This document shows, one piece after another, positions 1 through 8,515 of a stretch of 64,000 nt of DNA. Location: assembly GCF_043099315.1 (NCBI RefSeq), contig NZ_CP170746.1. One strand, given 5' to 3'. This stretch comes from Chlorogloeopsis fritschii (GTDB taxonomy: Bacteria > Cyanobacteriota > Cyanobacteriia > Cyanobacteriales > Nostocaceae). The notes below the pieces were generated by a model that saw only the letters and a list, made by a program, of their open reading frames with translations, had not been told where the DNA came from and searched no databases. A program made the translations under genes and the position numbers. The number at the start of each line of letters is the position of its first letter. Position 1 is the first letter of the stretch.

Positions 1-638
1 GTGGCGTGAAATGCGTGGAGTCTGGTGGCCCTGAGCCTGGTGTAGGTTGCGCTGGTCGTGGTATCATCACCGCTATCAACTTCTTGGAAGAAAACGGTGC
101 TTACCAAGACTTAGACTTCGTATCCTACGACGTATTGGGTGACGTTGTCTGCGGTGGTTTCGCTATGCCTATCCGTGAAGGTAAAGCACAAGAAATCTAC
201 ATCGTTACCTCCGGTGAAATGATGGCGATGTACGCTGCTAACAACATCGCTCGCGGTATTCTCAAGTATGCTCACTCTGGTGGTGTGCGCTTGGGTGGTT
301 TGATTTGTAACAGCCGTAAAGTTGACCGTGAAGCCGAATTGATCGAAAACCTGGCTGAAAGACTCAACACCCAGATGATTCACTTCGTACCTCGTGACAA
401 CATCGTTCAACACGCAGAATTGCGTCGTATGACCGTTAACGAGTACGCACCCGACAGCAACCAATCTCAAGAATACCGCGCACTAGCTAAGAAGATCATC
501 AACAACGATAAACTCACCATTCCCACACCAATGGAAATGGACGACCTAGAAGCATTGTTGATTGAGTACGGTATCCTCGACGACGATACCAAGCACGCAG
601 AAATCATCGGTAAGCCTGCTGAAGCTACCAGCAAATAA
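1..638 (+). CDS. nifH: Nitrogenase iron protein NifH, 3' part (partial at window start)
   Basis: Dinitrogenase reductase, the ATP-driven electron donor to NifDK. The reading frame is already open at base 3 (Gly-Val-Lys-Cys-Val-Glu-Ser-Gly-Gly), so the GTG at 6 is not a start; the N-terminal third with the P-loop lies outside the window. Both [4Fe-4S] cysteines are visible, in GVGCAGRG and in GDVVCGGFAMP. The ADP-ribosylation-type arginine precedes GVGC in the conserved block (CAGRG). The C-terminus has the usual acidic linker and a short tail rich in Ala/Thr/Ser. nifD follows after a 163-bp spacer made mostly of tandem heptamers, as expected for a nifHDK operon. Identity is certain; only the 5' end is missing. 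Confidence 0.98.
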   Translation, partial: GVKCVESGGPEPGVGCAGRGIITAINFLEENGAYQDLDFVSYDVLGDVVCGGFAMPIREGKAQEIYIVTSGEMMAMYAANNIARGILKYAHSGGVRLGGLICNSRKVDREAELIENLAERLNTQMIHFVPRDNIVQHAELRRMTVNEYAPDSNQSQEYRALAKKIINNDKLTIPTPMEMDDLEALLIEYGILDDDTKHAEIIGKPAEATSK

Positions 639-662
639 CTGATGCCGTAATCAGGAGATAAG

Positions 663-726
663 GAAAGTGTGAAGTGTGAAGTATGAAGTATGAAATTCTC
701 CCTTCATTTCAGCCTTCAGCCTTCAA
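663..726 (+). repeat. Heptamer-type short tandem repeats between nifH and nifD
   Basis: GAAGTGT/GAAGTAT-like heptamers run from about 663 to 692 and are followed by partly complementary CCTTCAG/CCTTCAA units to about 726. Transcribed together they could fold into a hairpin between the nifH and nifD messages. This is the short tandemly repeated repetitive sequence type known from heterocystous cyanobacteria; a role in segmental mRNA processing or stability is inference. Confidence 0.7.
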
Positions 727-801
727 CCTTCATCCTTCTCCTCCCCCTCCTCTTCTCTATCCTTCTATTTCCCGATCCGTTAAGAGTAATCGAGGCAGAC
801 T

Positions 802-2244
802 ATGACACCTCCAGAAAACAAGAATATTGTAGAAGAACACAAAGAACTAATTAAAGAAGTTCTCCAAGCCTATCCCGAAAAATCTCGCAAAAAGCGCGAA
901 AAACACCTCAACGTCCACGAAGAAGGTAAGGCTGATTGCGGCGTTAAGTCTAACATCAAATCTGTTCCTGGTGTAATGACCGCTCGTGGTTGTGCCTACG
1001 CAGGTTCTAAGGGTGTGGTTTGGGGCCCGATTAAGGACATGATCCACATCAGCCACGGGCCTGTTGGTTGTGGTTACTGGTCTTGGTCTGGTCGTCGTAA
1101 CTACTACGTTGGTGTAACTGGTGTCGATTCCTTCGGTACTATGCACTTCACCTCCGACTTCCAAGAGCGGGATATCGTCTTTGGTGGTGACAAAAAACTC
1201 ACCAAACTCATCGAAGAAATTGAAGAACTCTTCCCCCTCAACCGTGGTATCTCAATTCAATCTGAATGTCCCATTGGTTTAATCGGGGATGACATCGAAG
1301 CTGTTGCGAAGAAGAGTGCCAAACAGATTGGTAAACCCGTAGTACCTCTGCGTTGTGAAGGTTTCCGTGGCGTTTCCCAGTCTCTTGGTCACCACATCGC
1401 TAACGACGCTATCCGTGACTGGATCTTCCCCCAATTTGACAAAGCTAAGAAAGAAAACAAAATTGACTTCGAGCCAGGCCCTTATGATGTAGCACTGATC
1501 GGTGACTACAACATCGGTGGTGACGCTTGGGCAAGCCGGATGTTGTTAGAAGAAATGGGCTTGCGTGTTGTTGCCCAGTGGTCTGGTGATGGTACTCTTA
1601 ACGAGTTGATCCAAGGGCCAGCAGCTAAGTTAGTTCTCATCCACTGCTACCGCTCGATGAACTACATCTGCCGTAGCTTGGAAGAAGCCTATGGTATGCC
1701 TTGGATGGAATTCAACTTCTTTGGCCCGACCAAGATTGCTGCATCTCTGCGTGAGATTGCTGCTAAATTTGACTCCAAGATCCAAGAAAATGCCGAGAAG
1801 GTGATCGCTAAGTACACATCGGCAATGAATGCGATCGTCGAGAAGTATCGTCCTCGCCTTGAAGGCAATACAGTTATGCTGTATGTTGGCGGTCTGCGTC
1901 CTCGTCACGTTGTTCCCGCTTTTGAAGACCTGGGGATCAAAGTTATTGGTACTGGCTACGAATTCGCTCACAACGACGACTATAAGCGCACAACCCACTA
2001 CATCGACAACGCCACTATCATCTACGACGACGTTACCGCATACGAATTTGAAGAGTTCGTGAAAGCGAAGAAACCCGATTTGATCGCCTCTGGTATCAAA
2101 GAGAAGTACGTGTTCCAGAAGATGGGCTTGCCCTTCCGTCAAATGCACTCTTGGGATTACTCCGGACTTGGCGATAGTGTGCAGATGTCCAGTAGGATAA
2201 GGTTTTTTAGCAGTGGGAGAAAAATGAGTCTACTTTTAGCCTAA
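802..2244 (+). CDS. nifD: Nitrogenase MoFe protein alpha chain NifD, 5' segment (interrupted by excision element)
   Basis: Catalytic alpha subunit of the MoFe protein. P-cluster cysteines are at C64, C90 and C156 and the FeMo-cofactor cysteine at C282 (HCYRSMNY). The cofactor histidine is H449 in RQMHSWDY. The true nifD frame runs only to W451-D-Y-S-G (base 2165); the last 26 or so codons to the stop at 2244 come from the inserted element and are not nifD. The missing 3' end lies at 10054-10191. Joining 802-2154 to 10054-10191 gives 496 codons, a normal NifD length. In vegetative cells the unexcised gene would make a protein without its C-terminal 45 residues. Confidence 0.97.
   Translation: MTPPENKNIVEEHKELIKEVLQAYPEKSRKKREKHLNVHEEGKADCGVKSNIKSVPGVMTARGCAYAGSKGVVWGPIKDMIHISHGPVGCGYWSWSGRRNYYVGVTGVDSFGTMHFTSDFQERDIVFGGDKKLTKLIEEIEELFPLNRGISIQSECPIGLIGDDIEAVAKKSAKQIGKPVVPLRCEGFRGVSQSLGHHIANDAIRDWIFPQFDKAKKENKIDFEPGPYDVALIGDYNIGGDAWASRMLLEEMGLRVVAQWSGDGTLNELIQGPAAKLVLIHCYRSMNYICRSLEEAYGMPWMEFNFFGPTKIAASLREIAAKFDSKIQENAEKVIAKYTSAMNAIVEKYRPRLEGNTVMLYVGGLRPRHVVPAFEDLGIKVIGTGYEFAHNDDYKRTTHYIDNATIIYDDVTAYEFEEFVKAKKPDLIASGIKEKYVFQKMGLPFRQMHSWDYSGLGDSVQMSSRIRFFSSGRKMSLLLA
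2154..2165 (+). repeat. Left 12-bp recombination repeat of the nifD element
   Basis: GGATTACTCCGG, encoding D-Y-S-G in nifD. It is identical to the copy at 10053-10064; flanking bases differ on both sides (G/A before, A/C after), so the exact repeat is 12 bp. Confidence 0.93.
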
Positions 2245-2519
2245 ATACAGGTTGTAGGGTTATTTAGGAACAATATATTTTTTATCTTTAAGAGAATATA
2301 ACTCTTATCTGGTCTGGTTTTTGGGATTTGGTTAAATTTTAGTGAAATTAAAATTGTTAATTAAAAAACTATTTTAAATGACGTTTTTTAGATTAAATGG
2401 GGCGATCGCATAAATTCCAAAAAAACAATTATTTAGGTTATTTGAAATAAATGTACGTTGTTATATTACTGGAGAGATACGATAGATAAGCTCGCCTCCC
2501 AAGATGAAGTTAAAAAAAT

Positions 2520-2939
2520 TTAGTAACGTGGATCGTAGTCATCCCTCCAATCTCCGCCCAGATACAGGCCACCATACTCTAATGAGTTGCCATGATCAGT
2601 TAATGAAGATATATCATTAGAGTACTTAAATCCAAGCTTTTCCCGCCATGCTTGAAGTACTTCATATTCCATATTGCCATCGAAGTATAAAATCCTAGCT
2701 GCTTCAAGAAAAGAATCCACAAGTTGTTTATGAGTCGCTAATAATCTTTCATCTGGTTGGTTTAACAAGTGAAGAATAGTGTCTGGAACTTGTATCAGTT
2801 TGTTAAACTGTGACTGATTTAACTTAAAGACTTGGCTATTGACCTCTACATCATATTCATTATTGGAATTAGCAATTAATTTTCCTATTACACCTGTCCT
2901 TGGAGATGCGAAATGATTGCCAACTGTAGCTGAGTTCAT
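2520..2939 (-). CDS. Hypothetical protein (139 aa) in nifD element
   Basis: I do not recognise this family. The protein is soluble, has no transmembrane segment or signal peptide, and ends in a glycine/aspartate/tyrosine-rich tail (GGLYLGGDWRDDYDPRY). The start ATG is at 2939, preceded by an AT-rich stretch. Its frame is open over its full length, unlike several neighbours, so it may be a functional gene. It faces the same way as xisA but is separated from the next gene by about 280 bp that hold a toxin-gene remnant. Confidence 0.6.
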   Translation of the reverse strand: MNSATVGNHFASPRTGVIGKLIANSNNEYDVEVNSQVFKLNQSQFNKLIQVPDTILHLLNQPDERLLATHKQLVDSFLEAARILYFDGNMEYEVLQAWREKLGFKYSNDISSLTDHGNSLEYGGLYLGGDWRDDYDPRY

Positions 2940-3219
2940 AGTATTTGCTTAAAAATAGAGCATGGTAAGTTTAATTGCGCTAAAAAGTGAATATCTGCCA
3001 AATATTCATTAATACTAGATGCTGTTTGCTTTTGCAGTTCTAAAACTTTTTAAGTTTCAGTGTAGTTCAGCAAATGTATGCTTATGAAGAGAATACCCAG
3101 AAACTGCTGCTGTACAATCACCAAATTATACTGAAACTTTCTAGATAACCTTATCAATTGTTCATGTGATGGAATAAAATTACCACTGTAGGCGATCGCA
3201 CTTAGCACTCAAAAACTAA

Positions 3220-3342
3220 TTAAACTGCCCAATCCTCAATTAACAATCCCTGTGCTTTGCTGAAATCTTGATGATTGCGTGTTAATAAAATTAATTTACG
3301 GGATAGAGCGATCGCAATTAAATAAAGCTTGGCTTCAAGCAA
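3220..3342 (-). pseudogene. VapC/PIN-domain toxin, C-terminal fragment
   Basis: On the minus strand this stretch reads LLEAKLYLIAIALSR-KLILLTRNHQDFSKAQGL-LIEDWAV and then stops at 3220-3222. LTRNHxDFSxxxGLxIEDW is the typical C-terminus of PIN-domain VapC ribonucleases. The N-terminal two thirds, including the first acidic residues of the active site, are absent: the sequence upstream on this strand becomes the truncated helicase-like gene. It is a relic of a toxin-antitoxin pair. Confidence 0.55.
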
Positions 3343-3360
3343 TACCCTCTAAATGTAGAT

Positions 3361-4266
3361 TTAGCGATGGCTAAGTTTTTTACCGTGTCTGCAACAGCAA
3401 GTAGATGAAGGCGATCGCTTAAAGAAAACTATTCTCTCTAACCAAATTGCCGCGACCGCAAAGCCAGTTGATTTTCCGGCTGCACAAGGGCCTAGTAAAT
3501 GTTCTTTGCCATTCAAACGCAGTTCGTTTGCTTTTTTGAGTCCTGATTTTGTGACCTTATGCAGACCATTCAGTGCATCCTGTACGCGATGTACCCAATT
3601 GCCGCCAATTTTTTGATCCAATTCTTCTGCAATGCTAATTAAATCATTAAAAGGGATGGCGATCGCTCTAGCAGAAATTCTCTGCCGTAATGTCAGATCA
3701 ATGTTGTGTAATGAACGCAACCCACATTCTGCTAATTGTTCATTAATTCGGACTGAGCGTGGTTTATTATTGCTGTCAATAATGATATAGTCGCCTGCGG
3801 GTGCAGGTCTATACTCAGTGCGTCTTTTGAGCGGAGCGGGATTTTGGAGAAAATTTCCATAGGCATTAAATCTATCAGGCGCACATGAAACACCCCTATG
3901 AATTGGTCTATCTTGTTGATCAAGGTCGTATCCACGTACTCTATAAAAAGCTGGAGCGTTTAGATATTTGTCTAAAAAATCTTGCCATACTGCCTGACTG
4001 CGAATATGCCGAAGATATCCCCGCAATCGGCTAATCAGTTTTTTCTTTGGCTGTAGGGAGTTGACAGGGATTCCTTGAAGCAAGTATCCAAAATCCTTTG
4101 CAGATATGCCTGGAAATTTTGTTTCAATAGCATAAAGAGCTAATTCGATACGTACAAAATCCGCAAACCTCAACCAAACATCTTGCGGCTGATCTCGCTG
4201 AAGTTGCTGCCATGTCTCCTTAAATTGGTCTTGATAAAGTTGTGAGTACCACCCTGAATCCTTCAT
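3361..4266 (-). CDS. 3'-truncated P-loop protein, resembles helicase component of a pPIWI-RE island
   Basis: 301 residues: an alpha-helical N-terminal region (1-110), a middle region, and a Walker A motif at 259-267 (GPCAAGKST) only 35 residues from the end. A P-loop so close to the C-terminus means that the rest of the NTPase is missing; the last 25 or so residues (FFKRSPSSTCCCRHGKK) look like read-through into unrelated DNA. It overlaps the stop of the upstream nuclease gene by 4 bp (ATGA), so the two formed an operon. The combination resembles the helicase partner of pPIWI-RE three-gene defence islands, from memory of that family; this assignment is tentative. Truncation itself is well supported. 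Confidence 0.5.
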   Translation of the reverse strand: MKDSGWYSQLYQDQFKETWQQLQRDQPQDVWLRFADFVRIELALYAIETKFPGISAKDFGYLLQGIPVNSLQPKKKLISRLRGYLRHIRSQAVWQDFLDKYLNAPAFYRVRGYDLDQQDRPIHRGVSCAPDRFNAYGNFLQNPAPLKRRTEYRPAPAGDYIIIDSNNKPRSVRINEQLAECGLRSLHNIDLTLRQRISARAIAIPFNDLISIAEELDQKIGGNWVHRVQDALNGLHKVTKSGLKKANELRLNGKEHLLGPCAAGKSTGFAVAAIWLERIVFFKRSPSSTCCCRHGKKLSHR

Positions 4267-4805
4267 TTAGCAATGTCTCCTTTGATACGAGTTAGCAACT
4301 CTGTTGCCCATAAAACTGGCACATTAGGCTTTAGGTTGACTTGCAACACATGACGGTAGTGTTGAGAATCTCGCCAAGGTGGTAAAACAAAATAGGCTTC
4401 ATCCCAAGCTGGTTCAGACGGAATAGTATCGGTATTTAATCTGCGTGCCAGTTGTTTTGCACTACGAGCATCTTTTACATCTATCGCTAAAACTTTACCT
4501 GCAACTTCAATGCGCAAATCATAAGCATCATCACCAGGCCGCAACTGGGGCTGCAATCCCAACTTTATCAATTCATCAAACAGCCACAGTTCCGCCAGCC
4601 CCGGTCGCACAATATACATTGCTGCACCGTGATTAACTCGATAAATCTCTTTAGCATTTTCTGGTGGTGTCCAAGGACTACACATAGAACGACCACATTT
4701 TTCCGGCTCATATTGACGACCACACTTTTTACATAAATTAAGACTATGAGCCACAGGGCAAATTTCATAAAACTTTTCTAGATGAAGAAAATGATTTATT
4801 TGCAA
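4263..4805 (-). CDS. PD-(D/E)XK nuclease with zinc-ribbon-like N-terminus (pPIWI-RE-associated REase type?)
   Basis: 180 residues. Cysteines at 16, 25, 28, 37 and 42 (CKKCGRQYEPEKCGRSMC) suggest a zinc-binding element. A restriction-endonuclease fold is indicated by E72, D96 (AYDLRIEV) and the D109-V-K111 motif (LAIDVKDARS). The first 15 or so residues are the reverse complement of the coding sequence of the neighbouring plus-strand nuclease gene, so the authentic N-terminus has probably been lost and this start is fortuitous. It is translationally coupled to the P-loop gene downstream. REases with this architecture accompany pPIWI-RE proteins; no PIWI gene is present here. Confidence 0.5.
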   Translation of the reverse strand: MQINHFLHLEKFYEICPVAHSLNLCKKCGRQYEPEKCGRSMCSPWTPPENAKEIYRVNHGAAMYIVRPGLAELWLFDELIKLGLQPQLRPGDDAYDLRIEVAGKVLAIDVKDARSAKQLARRLNTDTIPSEPAWDEAYFVLPPWRDSQHYRHVLQVNLKPNVPVLWATELLTRIKGDIAK

Positions 4806-4870
4806 ATATTGAACCTGTACCTATAAGTGATAAACTAACAACTACTTTAGAAGAAACAACAGAGTTAGCA

Positions 4871-5323
4871 TTGGCAATTAACACAGAAAAAGCTCGCTCT
4901 GAAATGATTATTACGCCTATATTGCAGGAGGTAAGGCGTAAGGCTAATTATCAAATTAGTTTATTTTATGGTATGGATTTTAATGTTGATGCTGAGAGAG
5001 GATTGAATGGTTATTGTGATTTTGTAATCAGTCGTTCTAAAGAACAGTTAACCATTAATGCGCCTGTCATGATTATTGTTGAAGCTAAAAATGAAAATAT
5101 TAAAGGTGGCTTAGGTCAATATATGGCAGCTATGTTGGCAGCGCAAATATTTCATGAACAAGAAGAAAATGAAATTAAAACTATTTATGGTGCGGTTACT
5201 ACTGGAGATATTTGGAAATTTTTGAAGTTGGAAGGTACTTATTTATTTATTGATTTAAATAATTATTACATCAAAGAATTAAATAAGATTATAGGGATTT
5301 TATATCAAGGAATCCAAGGTTGA
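4871..5323 (+). CDS. PD-(D/E)XK-type nuclease-like protein, probably 5'-truncated
   Basis: 150 residues from a TTG at 4871, but the frame is open back to 4742 and reads FLDEENDLFANIEPVPISD, which belongs to the same protein. The genuine start is therefore lost beyond a TAA at 4739-4741. A nuclease-like core is visible: GLNGYCDFVIS followed by IIVEAKNENIKGGLGQY (D...ExK). Similar proteins of unknown function are common in cyanobacteria. Its 5' end overlaps the 5' end of the minus-strand nuclease gene, marking a head-to-head junction where both genes were cut. Confidence 0.55.
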   Translation: MAINTEKARSEMIITPILQEVRRKANYQISLFYGMDFNVDAERGLNGYCDFVISRSKEQLTINAPVMIIVEAKNENIKGGLGQYMAAMLAAQIFHEQEENEIKTIYGAVTTGDIWKFLKLEGTYLFIDLNNYYIKELNKIIGILYQGIQG

Positions 5324-5353
5324 AATCAAGCGATCACCTGTATAATTCCTTAA

Positions 5354-6235
5354 TTATATACTTATCTGCTTTCTTTGAGGATAAGGTTTTAAATAAGTAT
5401 ACCTACGCTTACTTAAATGTTCCGCTAGTTCAACTAGCCTACTTTGTACGTTATTAGGAAATGAGTCAAATGGATTTGGACATTCTACTAAAGCAAGAAA
5501 CTGCTCACAAAGTTTTATACTTTGCCGACATTGATACTTAATTTCTTTTGCCTCCACTAATTTTTCAAATGTTAATGCTTCGCTAAGAATCAGTGTACTT
5601 ATATAAACTGCAAAAAATGTAGATTGTAAAGTATTCGAGGCTTGCCAGTATGAGTAATAAATATCATCTTTACGATAGCTACCAGAGGCAATCATATTGG
5701 GATGAGTATGCTCACTCAAAAATGGGAATATAACTGTATGTACTTCTTTATCAAACTTATAATTACTTCCGTTCACTAAAGTTGACATACCTATACCATA
5801 ATTTGATATCTCACCAGTTTCAGAATTTATGACTTGGTTAGACATCTTATTTCTTTTTTTAGAAACAGGATGTTTAAATCGTCCTGTATAAAGACCAATC
5901 TTTTTTTGTACAAAGTCATCTATCCTTTCAGGATTTTTAAGCACATATACAATGTGTAAATAGCTTTCATAAACGCTGCGTAAAAGAATCATCGCATCTT
6001 CAGGCAATCTATTATCAAGTAGTAATGAGACAGCCATCAATGATTTACACGCCTTTGTAAAACAGTAGAAAACGTAATCATGTACAACTATCTCTTGCGA
6101 AAAATCATTTTCAACGATCGCATCTACTGTACCATATTCAAATACTATTTCTTGAAAGAGACAAATTTGCAAACTAAGTCGTCGTTTAAAGGCTGTTAAT
6201 AATCTAGTCAAAGCTTGTTGTTCTTGTTCAGTCAT
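5354..6235 (-). CDS. DUF5677-family protein
   Basis: 293 residues, helical and soluble. The block from about 75 to 105 (ACKSLMAVSLLLDNRLPEDAMILLRSVYESYLHIVY) matches the RSxYE signature that I associate with DUF5677 proteins, which have no established function and are often scattered among mobile or defence genes. ATG start at 6235. It converges with the nuclease-like gene ending at 5323. Frame intact over the full length. Family assignment from memory; function unknown. Confidence 0.55.
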   Translation of the reverse strand: MTEQEQQALTRLLTAFKRRLSLQICLFQEIVFEYGTVDAIVENDFSQEIVVHDYVFYCFTKACKSLMAVSLLLDNRLPEDAMILLRSVYESYLHIVYVLKNPERIDDFVQKKIGLYTGRFKHPVSKKRNKMSNQVINSETGEISNYGIGMSTLVNGSNYKFDKEVHTVIFPFLSEHTHPNMIASGSYRKDDIYYSYWQASNTLQSTFFAVYISTLILSEALTFEKLVEAKEIKYQCRQSIKLCEQFLALVECPNPFDSFPNNVQSRLVELAEHLSKRRYTYLKPYPQRKQISI

Positions 6236-6754
6236 TATATTTTTTTACGATTATGGAATTTCATCCAAAATTCATTGCAATAAGATGAATATAATCGCTA
6301 ATAGCTGGATTAATCCTAAGAGGATTAATTTTTTGATGACGAATACTTGCACCACCTATTGAAAGCCGACGTGAAAGATAATAAAGATAGATTGTGTCTG
6401 AGAAAAGAATCGATTTCAGTTTCACTAGCATTTTTACAAATTAGAAAATCAGCTTTGCTAGATCGTCTTCTGTAAAGTTATGGGGATCAACTTTGTATTC
6501 CTTTGGTGGATAATCACCTTCAAGAGCATTAGCGAAGCGCATAATATCTGAAATAGTTGATTATTTCAGTATTAGTACATTTGTATTTAATTGAATTAAT
6601 CGCTAAACTGTTTTTTATAAGTGTTCATAATTTTATATAATTGTATACTACAGTTTATATTGCGTTACGCTCCTTACTAGAGCGATCGCCTCTGGAAGGA
6701 CTTTTTTTACTCCAGCAACTTTATCTTTGTTCTATTAAGGCGATCGCATTGCTT
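6236..6754. other. Gap with decayed coding sequence
   Basis: No intact gene. The minus strand between 6261 and 6543 keeps one frame interrupted by a single stop (listed separately). The remainder is AT-rich with HIP1 octamers and shows nothing recognisable. Confidence 0.5.
6261..6543 (-). pseudogene. Small gene split by an in-frame stop
   Basis: From an ATG at 6541-6543 the minus strand encodes 33 residues (ending NFTEDDLAKLIF), stops at 6441-6443, then continues in the same frame for more than 50 residues (SRRLSIGGASIRHQKINPL...) to a stop at 6261. Both halves have ordinary coding composition, so this is either one gene broken by a stop or two tiny genes in tandem. I do not recognise the family. 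Confidence 0.3.
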
Positions 6755-7318
6755 TTACTCTAATAACCAAGCAAAGACAGACTCCACACTCAAATTTAAA
6801 TTATTAGCAAATGATAGAACTGGAAGTTTTTGCTGTGGTTGGTCAAAAACTTCTGGTTGCTGCTTTGGTAGATAGACAAAAATTGTTTGTTCATCTGGGT
6901 CAATTAACCAGCCCATTTGAGTACCATGATTCAAACAATGAAGAATATTTTTCGTCACTTTTGTCTGACTTTGTTCAGGAGATAAAATTTCAATTGTCCA
7001 GTCTGGAGCTACCAGAAAAGTGTTGGAAACTTCTCCGTTTTCGTCACGTGCTATTCTTTCCCATGTAAACACAGACACATCTGGAACTATTGAGCGTCCA
7101 CCAAATGTACAACGCAATTCTGAAAATGCCCGTGCAATCCGTTGAGGTTTAAGAATTACGTTGACGGTAGTAGAAAACTCAGTTTGAATTGCGCTATGCT
7201 TCCCTTTTGGCATTGGTTTTTGAATAATTTTACCGTCAATATATTCGCTAGCAGGTTTAGTTTCTGGTAGTTTTAGAAACTCTTCCAACGTTATGGGTTT
7301 AGATGGAGTTTGTACCAT
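6755..7318 (-). CDS. Uma2 family (DUF820) putative nuclease
   Basis: 187 residues with the Uma2 layout: PITLEEFLKLPETKPASEYIDGKII at the N-terminus, SIVPDVSVF, then PDWTIEILSPEQS and a GWLIDP strand. These carry the acidic residues of a PD-(D/E)XK-like fold. The family is greatly expanded in filamentous cyanobacteria and its function is unproven. ATG at 7318 with a purine-rich upstream stretch. Intact frame. Confidence 0.85.
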   Translation of the reverse strand: MVQTPSKPITLEEFLKLPETKPASEYIDGKIIQKPMPKGKHSAIQTEFSTTVNVILKPQRIARAFSELRCTFGGRSIVPDVSVFTWERIARDENGEVSNTFLVAPDWTIEILSPEQSQTKVTKNILHCLNHGTQMGWLIDPDEQTIFVYLPKQQPEVFDQPQQKLPVLSFANNLNLSVESVFAWLLE

Positions 7319-7393
7319 TAGGACTTCCTCATTAAAGGGAGTTAGATTGGCTTTGTGCCCATTCTATATTGATAGTAATAGTATTGATAATTA

Positions 7394-7546
7394 TATCAAA
7401 TTGTCGCGCTAATACTTTCACTGCGCGATCGCCTCGTAATTGCTGCTATAATTTCCACACCAGTTATTGCAGCAATAAATACCTCATTTTTGAGAGTCGG
7501 ATCAAATAAACCCAAGATCCAAGCTGATCCAGTTTCACTGATATAA
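7394..7546 (-). pseudogene. VapC/PIN-domain toxin, N-terminal fragment
   Basis: The minus strand reads RYISETGSAWILGLFDPTLK then NEVFIAAITGVEIIAAITRRS before degenerating. This matches the region just after the first aspartate of cyanobacterial PIN toxins. The codons that should precede it are replaced at 7549 by the end of an ISKra4-like element, so the gene was disrupted by insertion and then lost its 3' half. Confidence 0.55.
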
Positions 7547-7548
7547 CG

Positions 7549-7716
7549 CTGGGAGCATCCCAGTTTTTTGCAAAGAGGGCGAAAATCAGTCAGGATAAGT
7601 AAGACGAGTGTATTTACTTACCGATGACTCCAGAACAAAAGCAAGCTCTTCAAGAACATATTCAGGCGATCGCTTTTTTTCAACCTCATCATTCTCTACT
7701 TAATATCAAATCTTGA
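7549..7716 (+). mobile_element. ISKra4-type insertion sequence remnant (5' end only)
   Basis: The left end is CTGGGAGCATCCCAG (7549-7563), the sort of small palindrome seen at ends of cyanobacterial ISKra4 elements. At 7624 an ATG opens the characteristic transposase N-terminus MTPEQKQALQEHIQAIA, after which the frame diverges and stops at 7714-7716. Only about 17 transposase codons remain, so it is inactive. Confidence 0.55.
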
Positions 7717-7905
7717 TCAATTTCACCAATATAATCTAGCCAATCAGAGTTTAAACATATTTCACTCTAATTACCTATATTATATTTTTAGCTTTTCAGG
7801 GCAAACATTCATGTTTACCATTATTAGGTTTTTAGTTTTAATACAGGTTGATTAAATGGTTTAGGATTTTTGTTTTGTTTGTATTGTTGTGTAAATTCTA
7901 TGAAA

Positions 7906-8309
7906 TCATTTTCCAGTAGTAACATAATACATATAACAAACTGGATTTTCTTCCATATACAAACTTAAAGAATAAATATGTTTTTTTAATTCTATCAAGT
8001 CTTTAATTTCCTGACCTGTAGCTCTAGATGGCTTATCTTTGAAAAAGTCTCTTACCCCATGAATAAACTTACTTATATGTCCCAAATCAAATTTGCTAGA
8101 TGTTTTTGTCTGTATAAAAACAAATTTTGTATCTAATCTGTTTAATACTTTTTTTAAATCATTTATTTCTTCAGTAGAAGAAGCTAAATTATCATTAACC
8201 ATGATAGCTAGACCATCGATACTGTTATCCCCTCCGCCACCAATGCTTATATCCTCGCAGTGGCTTCTGCTTTTGTTTTAGCATCCATATTTTGTTCAAT
8301 TATTATCTA
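7906..8309 (-). pseudogene. AIPR-family (abortive infection phage resistance) protein, frameshifted N-terminal fragment
   Basis: The longest open stretch (98 codons, 7906-8202) reads NRLDTKFVFIQTKTSSKFD and IHGVRDFFKDK, matching the N-terminal part of AIPR proteins. Upstream, IGGGGDNSIDGLAI continues in the same frame, and DAKTKAEATARI continues in another frame, so a frameshift lies near 8250. After YYVTTGK the frame stops; AIPR proteins normally run several hundred residues further. This is a dead copy of a phage-defence gene. Confidence 0.6.
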
Positions 8310-8515
8310 TTTTAAACAATGATATTTAGCATTACTACAAAATTAACACCGTAAATTTACTTAATTTGCGGTGAGTTTACTGAATTGAGAATTTGGATAC
8401 ACGCATTTTTTCTATAAGCTAGGCTCTTGAATCTTATCTAGCTTCTCAAAAGATAGATTTGATTTTCTATAATAAAAAATACTCGTAACCATCTATTAAT
8501 TACGCATTATAATTA

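Larger units (their letters stand above)
7319..7905. other. Gap containing an IS stub and a toxin-gene fragment
   Basis: Holds the 5' fragment of a PIN toxin gene (minus, about 7394-7546) interrupted by the end of an ISKra4-like element (7549-7716). From 7717 to 7905 the sequence is AT-rich without recognisable genes. Confidence 0.55.
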
